Source: Episyrphus balteatus
Lineage: Eukaryota > Arthropoda > Insecta > Diptera > Syrphidae
Length of the DNA: 64,000 nucleotides
Assembly: GCF_945859705.1 (NCBI RefSeq)
Contig: NC_079137.1
Span: 52,112,552-52,176,551, forward strand
Reading direction: 5' to 3'
Below are positions 47,725-59,799 of this stretch, in pieces. The notes under the pieces are model-generated. The model was given only the letters and a program-made list of their open reading frames with translations. It was not told the DNA's origin and searched no databases. The position numbers and the translations under genes are program-made. Position 1 is the first letter of the stretch. Each line of letters opens with the position of its first letter.

Positions 47725-48020
47725 ATACCTTAGAGTGGTCCATGGTGGTATGGGAAAAACAAAATTTTCAAATAAATGTTGGGTCACCCCAAGAAAGTTT
47801 AAAATTGCTTGAAAGTTGTGGTTGTTGTAGGTACTAATTCTGAAAAAATATCGAAATAATAATTTCTGGGGCCACTTCCAAGTAAATTTGGTCAATAGAA
47901 AGTAGAATTGAAATTTTACAGCGTTAATGTTGTAGATAAGTGGAACAAATTTCGCGGGTGGCTTGACCAAAAATCGAAAGAAATATTTTTTGGACAACAC
48001 TATTAATTATACTTGTACGT
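47725..48020. repeat. Probable repeat fragment beginning TTAGAGTGGTCCATGG
   Basis: Repeat-like text (TTAGAGTGGTCCATGGTGG, GGGTCACCCCAAGAAAG, CTGGGGCCACTTCCAAG, GGGTGGCTTGACCAAAAATC). TAGAGTGGTCC-type phrases are common at ends of insect interspersed repeats. The minus-strand 100-codon frame across it is not protein-like. No second terminus found. Confidence 0.35.
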
Positions 48021-48029
48021 TGTAGTACA

Positions 48030-48300
48030 AAGTAATATTTTTTCGAAGCGAATTATCAATCATATTTAACATACATTAAGCGAAACAAATAATCTTCTTT
48101 TTTTATAGTTTTGTCAATTTTTTATGTGAAAAACCTAATATTTTTTCTAAAGAATTAAACTATATTTAATTTATACATATATCTTGAGCAAAAAGTATAA
48201 TAATTCACCACAATCATGATAAAATTTTTTAAAGCAGATATGTCAAAATTTAAAACTGACACTACGGTCTTCTTTCACTGGTCGTTGGTCGTGTCTAATT
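48030..48300 (+). repeat. Dispersed repeat family B, second copy
   Basis: Shares TTTTTTAAAGC, TATGTCAAAATTTAAAACTG, CTACGGTC and CACTGGTCGTTGGTCG with 38,970-39,035 plus 40,404-40,415. Confidence 0.5.
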
Positions 48301-51300
48301 ATAACTATATTGTGGAAATTCTACATTTTTTTTATTTAAGATTGAGTGGTTTTTAGAGCTTGTAGGTACCTACTGTTATTATCTTGTATCAAATTAAATT
48401 TGTATTTTCCTATTGCGAAATAACTTTAAGTCAAATTGGTAAGTGTCCTTTGTAAAATGATGTAATGTATTAAAAAAAGAGACCTCCTTTTTGCACAAAT
48501 AATGTCCAGCTCACTATCTATATTTTTTGATAATTTCATGGTTTCTATCTCAAAATAAAAAAAAATATAAATAAAAAGTGCTTGAAAACGGTAAACAAAA
48601 TTGGGACAAACAAAATTTGTCAAAAATTCAATGTCAGCTTTACTTCCTAAATTTTTGCAATATTTCTAAAATTCCTTTAAACAAATAAACACTAAAAAAA
48701 TACATAGGTATCACTAAAAAATAGTTGTTTTTCAAAAATTAGTATTTCGAAAACCAGGCCCTTGCAAAAAATCCGTATTTGAGGTATTATCTTTTCATTT
48801 GTTCGTACTACAATAACTAATTTTTCGAAGGCATAGTATTAGCATAGTTTTTAAAAAAATAGCTCAGACCTAATACACAAATTTTTTCAATACTTTTTCC
48901 ATTCCTTTTAAAAAATGTATCCAACCAACAGATTAAAAAGTTCTATTGCTACGACTTTCTGTTGAGAAAAATAAAAATAACTTTCTTACTATGTCATTTT
49001 ACCCCTATTGACCCTTTTTAATGATTGAATTAAAAAAAAATATATATATAAGAGACGTACCGACTAGAAATGATACTTCTGTAAAGCATTCCAGATGCTT
49101 CTGGTTCTTCTGTAAGGCTTTATATCAGCAAAATTGTAGGTTGTGGTTTTATATGAAAATTTCATACCAAATTATATCAATTATTTTAAAATTAAATGGT
49201 GATCCAACAATTTTGCTATACTTTGCTGGATACTTATGGATTATAAGCAACAAAATTTATAAGGTACCTACATCTAGTACATTTTTTTTCCAATTTACCC
49301 ATATTAAATTGGGTTTCAACTTTAAGTTGAACTCTTATAAATGAATGTCATGGTCAACACATTTATTGCTTGTAAAAAGACACACAAATTAAAGTGGGAC
49401 TCATCTTAAGCCCCCACCTACCTTGTACTTAGCATTTATAAAAGTTAAGAGAGTTTCCTCTTACAAGAAATGTAATGACAAAATAAATATAAAACAGAAT
49501 CTAATGAATCTCATATAGCCTAAGATGACCAAAAAAGGACACCGCTGCGCTAGCTGCTGTATCGAATTCATCCAGGAACCTACATTATTTAATAGATAAA
49601 CAAAGTACAACTCTAAGCTGCCCTCTATTCGGCCCCTCTCATCCTTATGAATAAAACAAAAAACAAAAAAAGTAAGTAGGATTTAAGGATCCCAATCGGA
49701 TAAGCATAATAATCTAACTTTTTTCTGTTTTCAGCTAAAAACATACACAATTCTCTTTTTCCAGTCAGCATATCCTAGTTGAAGATATCCAAAAATTCTA
49801 AGAAGAAAAAAGTACTAGAGGTGTTGTCAATGTACATACACAAGACTGACTTTGACTATACCTGGAAGATGAGTTCACTTAAGACGACGATACCCCTGAT
49901 GGCAGTAGTCATCCCCAAGTCTCTGTGTATCATACAAAAAGGGAGAGAGCATCCGTATAGTAGTCGTCGTCGCGCGGCGGAGGCAATTTATTCAATATCT
50001 CGATGTCCTTTGGGGGACTTTTCTCGTCTTCTGTTTTTTTATTTTTTTTTTTTTTGTTTAAAGGTACCTCTATTCTACCTACATTATTGATACTTTTTTT
50101 TTCCTTTTGGGGCAATAAGTCTGATAATAGTATCTAAGGATCAGAAAATCAAAGAGAGGCAAATGTCTGTGCACTCTTGCTAGGATGTGGTACCTACACA
50201 CACACACAGTCTTTATAAGTACTAGAAGTATATTGATGACATACAAAAGCGAATAACGACGACGACAAGAAGAGAGGAGGACCAAAAGACGTTTGAATTA
50301 GCGAACGAACTTCTTCTTTCAATGTTCAAAGGTGCAAGTGGAGACTGAGGAGAATGAGTGAAAAGGATCTATCAATATATACGACATTTATTTGAACTTT
50401 GTGCTCTCTTGGTTTTATGAAGGTTTATATAGATTTTTGTTTTTTTTTGGAATAAAGTAGAGAAGTGAGGTGTATATCGACTTAAATCACAATGAAAAGA
50501 GAGCAAGCAAGAGATTTAAGGGGCAAAGTGCGCAGAGGTTTAATAGGAACACTTAAGTGACAAAATTGTCAATGGCTACTTGACTTTTAGCTACTCAAAG
50601 AAGAAAAACAAAAAAAGTCTGTCTTATTATTTTTAGGGGAGAAGCTTTGTATGAGTGTGAATGACTGGAAGATAAAAATGTGTACTTTGTATCGCTATAG
50701 AATGTTTACTTAGAAAACAGATACAAAAAAATAACGAATAGGATTTTTATTATATGGACAATGAATACAGTAAGGGGATAAGGATGGAGTGTAGCTGGAC
50801 TTTTATACCTTGATCAATAATAAATATCTTTTAATTTTTAAGGAACTAAGTAAGTGGGTTTGAATTTAATCTGGTCTGAAATTCTGTAAAAAATCAACTT
50901 AAAAAATAAATCTTTCAAATATTATTCTTCATAAATAAAAAGTCCTGGGAATTCTAAAATCAATTTTGATGAAAATGTTGGTTCTGTGAACAAATAAACT
51001 ATATCCATTTGTGAAGAATTGTTTTTACTTTTTCAATATTTGGTTTAAATAATCCTAAACTGTGTGGTAAACTGTAGACTTAAACAACAAATCTGTAGCA
51101 GATACATATTTATTTAGCACTAAACCCACTTAAATTTATTTCTTAGAATAATAAACCAAAGCTGTGGTAAAAATATTTAGATATCAAATTTTTTGATTTT
51201 CAGATTAATCGAAACATTGTTTTAATTTTCAGAATTCATAAAGGATTCATAGAGCTGATGTCCTACTGATTTTAGAATAGAATAATATTTTAAAACAGTT

Positions 51301-52430
51301 TGAGATTTTGAATTTTAGTTGAGTGTATTAACTTTTCAAATGAAACAAATGCATTCTTTGAAGAGAAGTTAAAATGGGTTAAATTGGATAAGTTTGTTTA
51401 TCTAGGTTTTATTCTAGGAATTTTCATAATAATAAAATAGAAGAGAGATTCTAAGTATTGAAAGTCTGTTATAAATTTTATAGGTGATATTGAATTCACA
51501 CATCATTTTCAATTTTTCTGAGAAAACTTTTAATACAAGTTCATAGTTTATAGACCAGAATGGTACATAAAAAGATATTTTTGAACATAAACTGATTCAT
51601 CAAAAACATGGAAATATATGACTTTCTAATTACTTTAAATGTAAATGTATTATTTTCAAATTAAATAAATCGCAATTTAAATACAATATAAGTTTATATT
51701 ATTTCTGTTTGTTTATTTTTATAGTACGAGTCATTATAATATAATACAAAAATATAAAAATGATTGCAAAATTAAAAAAAAAAAATATGTGAAACTGTTA
51801 CTCTGGCGTATACGTACTTTTTTTGCTTTTCTTACTTAAATTTTATTTTTATGCAAATTTAGATTTGGACATGTAATTATATAGAGAAGTACAATAAGGC
51901 AGTATATAAAAGCAATGATGTCTGCTTTAAGAACAATAACATTCAATACGAACCTAATTTTGGACATAGGATAATTTCAAAATGAAAGTAGAACTAAGTT
52001 AGTTAAAGAGTGTTTTTTTTTAATCATAAAACATTCTTAATTCAAGTTTTTTACCAATTAAAAAAAAATTAATACTTGTAAGTTATTTGACATGGGTCAC
52101 AAAGCGAGTGCTTTATCATAAAGCTATCAAAATTAGCTGCTAATAATTTTAACATACCTATATTTTCTTCATTACGTCTGTCGGTATGTGCATAACTTCG
52201 TCGATTTGTCTCAGCGCTCATCTATACAACAAGCTAGAGCCTAAACACGTGGATGGATCTGCTTTATTTGAAAATTACATACTTTTCTTGTTATTAAATT
52301 TTATATTATAAAATTTCGATGTTTTAATCAAAACTAACATTACGATTACGTCCGTCGGGTTGTGTGTCGGTATGTTCATCTGTACATGAAGTGCCAGTTT
52401 TCAGATCCTTTTATTACAAAACAATTATTT
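48300..52430. other. Intronic DNA with a single-copy-like island at 49.4-50.8 kb
   Basis: 49,380-50,800 is more complex, with CA repeats at about 50,197-50,210 and GACGACGAC at about 50,257. A 107-codon frame at 49,021-49,344 and a 103-codon frame at 49,779-50,090 show no recognisable domain and no splice context. The GGCGTATACG motif recurs at about 51,800. 50,850-52,080 is AT-rich. Confidence 0.4.
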
Positions 52431-52766
52431 AGGTATAACTTTTGTCAGACCCATTCTGGAATACGTCTGTAAGGTTTGGTCGTCTCATTATGAGTGTCAT
52501 AAGGCAATTTTGGAAAGGGTCCAAAAAGACCCTTAAGGCGCTTTGCCTTAAGAGGCCTAGGCTGGCATAACCTTTATGACCTCCCTCCATACAGCCTTAA
52601 ACTTATTAGCATGCCCTGCCTTGAGAACAGACGGTTTTATGTATGTTTTTCATGTATTGTTAAATTAATAAATGGAAAAATAGACTCTTTGAAGCTTTTG
52701 TCTCGCATTAATTTTAATATTCATCAACGTAATTTCAGAAATGTCCAAAAATAAAATATTTATCTC
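52426..52766 (+). pseudogene. Non-LTR retrotransposon reverse transcriptase, C-terminal remnant (Jockey-like)
   Basis: One frame reads ITFVRPILEYVCKVWSSHYE and then CHKAILERVQK. A one-base frameshift near 52,526 leads into RPLRRFALRGLGW, HNLYDLPPYSLKLISMPCLE, NRRFYVCFSCIVKLINGKID and SLKLLSRINFN, ending at TAA after NFRNVQK. This order is the signature of the thumb and C-terminal region downstream of the RT domain in Jockey/R1-like LINEs: VRPILEY..VW, RVQ..FLR.AL..L.W, LPPY, LE.RR, GxIDS..LL..INFN..NR. It is a 5'-truncated, frameshifted, dead copy. No intact RT catalytic motif (YADD) was found upstream, and no poly-A tail or target duplication could be defined. Confidence 0.85.
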
Positions 52767-53227
52767 CGAAATTAATTTCTTTTGTTTTGTAATATCTCTT
52801 TTAGAAAGAGTATCTCCCATACAATTTTTTTGAGTAGTTGGAATTTCCTCGAAAACTGCTCTAACGATTTTGATAAAATCTTTCAAATTTTTAACTTTAA
52901 CAAATACTAGTGGTTAATATTGGCTTTTCCAATTTTAATACTAACTTAATAAAATCTCATTGCATAAAAAATTGGTTTTTAGTGACATTTTCTTTTTTTT
53001 CAATTTTTTGGGAGGTATTAGCTCAAAATTTTACTGTGTAATATTTTTTTATGAAAAAATAAGAAAAAAAAAGGTGCTTTAAAAGGGTTAAAAGGAGTAT
53101 TTAGATATATTATCTTATTTCAAATTTATGGAACAATATTAATTTTTATGTTGCAAGATATTATGGAAATTATATTTTTTTCCTAAACTTTATAACTTTA
53201 CCAAAAGCTTAAATTTTAAATAGTTAC
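52767..53227. other. AT-rich intronic DNA, nothing recognised
   Basis: May include the decayed 3' tail of the retrotransposon fragment. No poly-A tail plus duplication was found. Confidence 0.35.
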
Positions 53228-53237
53228 TTAGTACAAT

Positions 53238-53818
53238 AGTAGAGGAAGGTGGCCTAAAATGGCCCCCCTAAGGAAAATGTCCCATACCTCGAAAAAAAGT
53301 AACATTCAAATTTAAATACTACTTTTCAAAGTTTAATATGTTACTCTCACATTTTTTTGCTTTGCGAGTTAAAAAAATTTCAAGAAATATTTTAAATTTT
53401 TAAATTTACAAGACGTCTACAAATTTCACTGATCAAATTTAAATGGCACACTGTCTAAAAATACGTGATTTTAAATGAAAAATCGAGTCAAAGGGCTCCA
53501 TTTCCATTTTCTTGGAACAAGTGGTACTTAATCCCCCCAGATCTTTCTACGAGTCATTTAAAACCCTGTTCATGTTATTTGCTCGTCTCCTTACTGTAGT
53601 TTTTGCAACTTCAAATGTTTTGGATGCTTTTCTCCAGATTTTGGGCGGAATCAAGGACTTTCCTCAGTCCAGGACTTCCTCTCTGTCGATCGTTTATATG
53701 AAGCAACCATTTTCAGTATATAAAGATGAAAAATGTGAAAGTAAGTATAAAATTGCATGTGAAAGTAGGTATGCCATTTTACCCGAGTACTAAGTAGGCC
53801 ATTTTGCCCATTTTGGGT
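53238..53818 (-). mobile_element. Internally deleted pogo/Tigger-like DNA transposon
   Basis: Imperfect inverted ends: on the left GGTGGCCTAAAATGGCC then AAAATGTCCCATACCTC. On the right, the complement reads GGGCAAAATGGCCTACTTAG then AAAATGGCATACCTAC. Between them lies the 5' part of a transposase gene (see 53,547-53,710). The distance is far too short for a whole transposase, so the catalytic domain has been deleted. Outer limits are approximate, and no clean TA duplication was fixed. Confidence 0.65.
53547..53710 (-). pseudogene. pogo/Tigger-type transposase N-terminus (Psq/CENP-B-like HTH), broken
   Basis: Minus-strand ATG at 53,710 reads MVASYKRSTERKSWTEE. After a frameshift it continues KIWRKASKTFEVAKTTVRR and RANNMNRVLNDS before TAG. 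Pogo/Tigger and jerky-like transposases start with this layout: a YKRKT..G.W.EE opening helix, then a K.A...F.VPKTTLRRR recognition helix of the Psq/CENP-B-type DNA-binding domain. The downstream half of the DNA-binding region and the DDE domain are absent. A 93-codon plus-strand frame over the same bases is a shadow. Confidence 0.75.
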
Positions 53819-54068
53819 TTTTTGAATTTAAACTTTATATCGAAAAATCTAAAATCGTTTTAAGCCAACTTATTTCAATAAATTAATAAGAAATACTTCA
53901 TGCATACATACATTAACTTCTTTAGATTTAACTAAAACTGAATATTTTTGAGACCATCAATGTTAACCCAGTTTTATTTTATTTTTGTTTTTTTTTTACT
54001 CCGGTTTGTTATTTATTAGTGGCTCCCCGATCCAACGCATTCAAGTATCTTAACTTGTAAATTGTAAT

Positions 54069-54120
54069 ATACAGGGTGTCCGGTAAAAATGGATAAGCCT
54101 GAAATGGCTGATAGCTAAAC
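54069..54120 (+). mobile_element. Single terminus of a TATACAGGGTGTCC-type element
   Basis: TATACAGGGTGTCCGGTAAA is a widespread insect terminal-repeat type, often mariner-like MITEs. No matching right end was found nearby. A related end in opposite orientation (GGAACACCCTGTATA) is at 61,274-61,288. Confidence 0.4.
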
Positions 54121-54433
54121 TTATGACTGTACTAAAACCAAATAAAAAAATTTCTATCGCCACCAGTTTCGAAAATATTAGCTTTTTTTCGTTCAGTGTA
54201 TTTTAAATTTAAATTTAAAAAATGAATTTTATAAATAAATAATAAATTTTTTATAATTTTCTACAATAATTGACTAAAACAATAAGCATTTAAAAATTTT
54301 CATATCTGTTGCACTTTTTCTTTGAAAAAATATTGAAATTCGTTTTCCGATGCAAAATGTAAAAAAAAAAATACTTTAGGAAAAATTTGGTATAAAAAAA
54401 ATCTATAGGATTGTAGGTGGCCAACTTTTTTAA

Positions 54434-54677
54434 CCCTCTGTCGGCACACGGGTGCGAATTTGACAAGACAAAAATTAAAAGTGGTCACAAAAAAAGTGTC
54501 TTTATAAGGGTGAAAATACATATTTTTGAATTGTAAATACAATATTCGAATTCCTCGGAATATTCTACATCAATTTCATATATATAATTCTCTATAAAAT
54601 AGTGAGACCGAAAAAAGTTCTAGCGACATGAAAAAGTATAAACCAAATTCGCAAAAAAGAGGTGTGCCTACAGAGGG
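54434..54677. mobile_element. 244 bp piggyBac-like MITE with TTAA target sites
   Basis: TTAA at 54,430-54,433 and 54,678-54,681 flank inverted ends CCCTCTGT(C/A)GGCACAC. TTAA duplication with CCC-starting ends is diagnostic for piggyBac-superfamily insertions. The interior (including GCGAATTTG near both ends) has no coding capacity. Confidence 0.88.
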
Positions 54678-54689
54678 TTAAAAATATGC

Positions 54690-55380
54690 GCGTTAAAAGG
54701 GGATTGCAGAATGGTAATAGTTTTCTTCAAATCTAGAGTTACTAGGATGTCACTGGTACCAAAGTGCAAAAAAAAGCCTATTAATTTAATAAATTATTTT
54801 AACTGTAAAATCTTAAATTTTTCACATTGGATTCCATCAGTTTTTTTAATCAGTCATATTTTACAATAATTTTTCTAATACATAACCATTAAAAAAATGT
54901 TATAACCGTTGAATAGTGGCTATACAAAAGTAATTTGATTTTGTTTAAATATTTTTTTACATTTTGGTTGCTCAGTTAAAATTATTTTTTTTTTTTTTTC
55001 AACACACTTGACATTTTAGTGCACCACATATTCTGTTCATCTTTTCTATTTTTTGAGCGATTTTATTTGACATCTTGTACCATGGCGTACCAGCGAATTT
55101 CTATTCTGTTCAACCAGTTAATGTTAAATAATTGCGAAATAATCAGAAATATATTAATTTATCAAATAAAAGTGAATGCTCAAAAAATTGATTAAGAAAG
55201 GAATATTTTGGATCTTTCTTTTTAGCTTCAAATAGTTTTCAACGGTTTGTATGTAGATGTGAATTATAAGAAAGTCAGTCTATGCATTATAACAAATGTT
55301 TGGGACAGTTACACAATAAACAGTAAGGAAAGTAGTAAAGTTGAATTATTATAATCGATTAATGAGATGTAAGCGCATAT
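54690..55380. other. AT-rich intronic DNA, nothing recognised
   Basis: No paired repeats or protein-like frames seen. Confidence 0.4.
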
Positions 55381-55384
55381 GCTA

Positions 55385-55585
55385 TGAAAAAAAAATAGAA
55401 TTAGTAGAGTTTTTTTGTTCAAAAAATATGCTGGCAGAATTTTTAAAAGCAGAATTTTAAAAAGAAGAATTTTGAAACACAGAATAGAAAAAAAGCAGAT
55501 TTTTGAAAAACAAAATGTTCGTAAAAAAAAGCAGAATTTTGAAAAAACAGAATTTTGAAGCCAGAATTTTGACCCGATCCCAAAA
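55385..55585 (-). mobile_element. Half copy of the AAATTCTG foldback element
   Basis: Starts in internal sequence (TATGCTATGAAAAAA) and continues as a run of GCAGAATTTTGAAAA units ending CCAGAATTTTGACCCGATCC. Read on the minus strand this equals the left half of the element at 61,549-62,027. The other arm is missing. Confidence 0.75.
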
Positions 55586-55599
55586 AAAAAAACTACTTC

Positions 55600-58500
55600 C
55601 CTGTCTTTACTACAAACTAAATAAGATATAGGTAGGTAAGATTATTGCAATCAAACAATTTGATTCAAAATTATTCAAAATTTAAAACGTCAATATTTGC
55701 TTATGAATGTTTGAAAGCAGTAAATTCTTTGAGCGATTTTCTTAAAATCTCATTCCCTATATGCAGAATTGCATTTCAGTAACCTTAACTTTATTTTATG
55801 TTTTAAATATCTTCTAAATACTTTGAGTTTCAACTTTTGAAGGGTAAAGGTTAAACCATTTATTCTCCCAAAGGTAAAAACATTTTTTAATTCCATACCT
55901 AGACATCCCTAAGACCTTTGTTAAAATCATCTCCAAAATTCTGAAAGAATTTTTATTTCAAAAAGTTTTCCATTTGAATTGGAATAATTCTAAAATATTC
56001 TCATATAGAATTGAGTATAAAAACCATTTACTCCAAACAAAATTGTCAAAGTCAAATTGTACATTTTAATATAAATATATTCTACCTCGAAGCTTGAAGC
56101 TATAAAAAATGAAAAAAAAAAAATAGATACTCTTCATCTCTCTATCTCTCTGTCTCTGTGTAACCATCATCTCTAACTAACCAAAGCAATTTGTTTCTAT
56201 AACAACAACAGGATTCAGAGAGTTCTCATCAAGAGAAAACTCCAGAACCGTATTTTGTTTTTAATTTTATTAAAAGGTTGTGATTGTGATTTTCTGTGTT
56301 TTTCTCATATACATACATATTTTCTGTATTATAATATCATGTTTTCCTCTTTTATTATTGTCTAAATGGAATTGCAGATATACAATTTTTGTGTATAATA
56401 ATGTACCTAAAAGTCGTATATGGATTACTTTCTACAAAGGATTTTGAAGGACTTTTGTGGTGATTGTGATTTCCATTCAACACTTTCTTTCACGACGAAT
56501 ATTAGATCCTAGATGAGCCACAGCCAGCCAACAACAACAAAAGATGAAGAAGAACATTACTATGGGATAATCTCACAAAGAGCAAAACACTAAAATTAAC
56601 ATAATGTGAGCAAAACATAATTAATTCAAATGAAATTTCTTGGAAACGAATGAAGAAGGCGCGGCAGAGGCTGTGCGGCAGTGGCAGTGTGGCAGCGGCA
56701 TCAGTCTGATGGTAATAAGCTTACAGCATGTAATTATGGTAAACCCTAATTTGTATAATTCGCATAATATTTGAAAGCTCAAAATTTTGTATGAATAAAA
56801 ATGTGTTCTACAAAAAAAAAAAAAAGCAAAAAAAAGCAACAGCAGTCAGCTAGAAAGTAAAGTGTAGCAAGCAACTTTATTTAGAAGAAGAAGAAGAAAA
56901 TCCGAACATCGCATTAATTTTTTATTTTATTTTCTAAAAAAGAAAATATTTTATTTTTTCTTTGTGATTTTATTTTTTTTTTTTTTTCATCCTTTTGTAT
57001 CCTTATCACGATGTTTCTTCTCGTTTATATGTGTTTGTGTATAAATTTTTCCTTTGAAGTTAGAGAAATTTTTCAGAAGGATTATATTGTTATTCAGCTA
57101 ATAGAATTTTCTTCTTACAAGTGATAATGTTTTTGACAAGTTTTTTTGAGATATGTTTGTTTGGTTTTTTGAAAGATGCTTCGACAGATTTTAACAGGAT
57201 TAAAAAAAAAAAATAGGACACATTTTTTTTTAAGTAATTAATTATTCAGTGTAACGTAATGGATCCAAAGAGATTATAAATTATTTGATAATATAATTGC
57301 ATTATAGATTTTTATTTCAACAAAATAAAAAAAACCTTAAGCTTAATTATTAAAAAAAAAAAAAATAATAACAATATTTGAAAATTGAAATAAAAAAATC
57401 AATCAGTAGTTTAAAACTATTTTGTTTTGAAATATTGACACTAACAAAACATCACAATAATAAACATAGCTTCAGCATGACAGATATTGATAAAATCCTG
57501 GCTAATCCTGCAGTTAAAAATGTACAAAAAAAAAAGATATTAAAATTAATTAAAATAAAATATTTAAACAAAAAAAAATGAGATTTAACGTTAGATCAAT
57601 TCATAAGTACCTATGCATGCATTCAAATTGTATGTATTATGCAAAATCCATTGAGGGAATAAATTAATACAAAAAAAAAATAAATAATTGAAATCCTTAA
57701 AGCGCGTATATACGCGTATTGAATGGAAATCAATATCTATCTCGATTTATAAATTTTTATTATTTTTTTTTTTTTTATTTTTATTTTTAGTTGGAAATTT
57801 ATTTGTTATTTAATCAAAATAATATATAAAAAAATCTATTTTTATCGTAAAGATAGCTATAAAAATTGTTTTTTTTTATTTTTCTTGCTTTAAAATAAAT
57901 GTATGTTGATAGATGATGTTCTTTTATTTCTTATTATTTTTTTTTAAACTATAAAACAATTTCATAGAATTTTGAAGCATTCGAATTTATTTCTATAAAA
58001 TATTTATCCATAGTCTGATAAGCCGATTTGTTTTGTACTTTTATTTGATTTCAAATAAGCTTACAAATAGAATTTTTTACTTTAATAAAATCGAAAAACA
58101 AAATATTTATTAAATACCTAATAAATTTACAAGGAATTATGATTAATATTTCAATAAAAAACTATTACCGATTGTATATTCTTTGTTACAAAATTAAATA
58201 AAATAATAATACATACCTGAATATTAAAGAATCAAAATAATGGTAAGTTAATAAGTTGATAGAAAAGAGTTTTTTTTTTTAAATACTTCTATAAAATTAA
58301 CTTTTCAAAAATGCTTTTCTAAGCTAAAAAAACGGTGTATTTTTTTTTTTTTAGCATAATTCCAAAATCTGGTTTGGGACAAAAGCGTTTATTCCAAAAA
58401 TTATAGGTAGAGCTGTGAGTTATATAACTATTTTATTAATAAGACATTGAATAAAACACACTGTTTTGACAAAAAAAACCTAGACTTCATAGGTTTCACG

Positions 58501-59030
58501 AAAAAAAGTTAAAAATATTAATGTGTTTAAATACGGTGAAAATGTAATATACACATTTTTTAAATTTAACTTTCAATAGATCAGTTTTGTGCATTTGGAT
58601 AAAATTAAATTAGGTATTTCTATTTACCTTTAGAGTTTAAATTTGAAAATACTAAAATAAAATTCTAAAAAATTCTCTGAAATAGATTAAAATATTCTCA
58701 GAAAACTTTAGTGTATAACACAAAAATAAAATATTCTGGGAAATATGTAATACGAAATTATTGGTGTTATATTTGTTTTTTTTTTTTTTTAATTCATCCA
58801 ATTCATTTTATGTACATTATTATAATTATATTATAATTATTAAATTTACAAAGCAAATAAAATTAAAATATAATTGCTTTAAATTTCTGCAGAGCATATC
58901 TGACTTCAGAGCCTCTGGAACCTACATTCAAATTTTAATTTCTAACATTTACCTCCAGAGGACGTCAGAGTTACAAAAATATTTTTCTTGTTATGCTAGA
59001 GCTGTTATTTTTTTTGAAAAATTATAATTG
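55600..59030. other. Intronic DNA; complex island at 56.0-57.0 kb, then very AT-rich
   Basis: 56,100-57,050 has CT-rich repeats (about 56,133-56,158), GAAGAAGAA (56,885-56,898) and a GC-richer patch at 56,655-56,705. 57,200-59,000 is among the most AT-rich parts of the window. No exon or element supported. Confidence 0.4.
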
Positions 59031-59033
59031 TAT

Positions 59034-59787
59034 TTGAATAGTTTATTTCAGAAACAGCATAAGTCCATTTTTCCCAAAAAAAAATTTTTTTTGAAATTTC
59101 TCAATTAGGTATATATAGTTATTCATCTTCTGGAAAAAAAATTAAGTATGTCAGACCCTTCAAAATACGAAAACTGAAAGGAAAGGGTTTAAAATGTATG
59201 GAAAGATTTCACTCGGTGACAACAGTTTTTACTGTTAAAAACATGACTTTTTACCAGTTTAAAATTATTTTGGCAGCAATCTTGACACGCACGCCCTTTT
59301 GTTATACATCTATAAAAAGGTAAGGAATTACTCTATCTATATCTATTAAATTCATTAAAAGTTATAGCCAGGGCTCAAAAGTTATAGCCAGATTTCTCGC
59401 GGTGGCAGCATTTTTAACTCTTGAATTATATGACATTTTACCAGTTTTAAATTATTTTTGCAAACATCATGACACGCAACCTTTTAAGTTATACATTTGT
59501 AAAAAGGTAAATATTTACTCTATCTATACTGCTATTTTATTTATTAATATCGAAAACTGGGTTCAAAAGCTATAGCTGGAGCAGAAACGACATAAGTCCA
59601 GCGACTTTTAAGGCTTAAAACCCCGCTTGATATTTTTAAGGTTTTTAAATGCGTCTTTAGCTAGATTATAACTCGGCATACTCTAAATTTGAAGTGTTGT
59701 GGAATTTTAACATAAAAAACAGTTTTTTGTTGCTAATGAAAAGTTAGTGCTCATGGACTTTTGCTGTTTCTGAAATAAACTATTCAA
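59034..59787. mobile_element. TIR element with TTGAATAGTTTATTTCAG ends
   Basis: TTGAATAGTTTATTTCAGAA at 59,034 is repeated inverted, ending at 59,787, for about 35 bp. An internal phrase CAGAAACGACATAAGTCCAG (about 59,582) is a variant of the terminal CAGAAACAGCATAAGTCCAT. A partial copy in opposite orientation lies at 7,015-7,452. No transposase frame and no obvious target duplication. Confidence 0.8.
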
Positions 59788-59799
59788 TTCCAAGATTGT

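Noticed and set aside
47698..48000. 100-codon minus-strand frame
   Set aside because: It lies across repeat-like text beginning TTAGAGTGGTCC; the translation is Phe-rich without known motifs.
49021..49344. 107-codon plus-strand frame
   Set aside because: AT-rich composition, no domain, no splice context, and low-complexity starts; consistent with chance in such DNA.
53512..53793. 93-codon plus-strand frame
   Set aside because: It is the antisense shadow of the pogo/Tigger HTH remnant on the minus strand, which has recognisable motifs.
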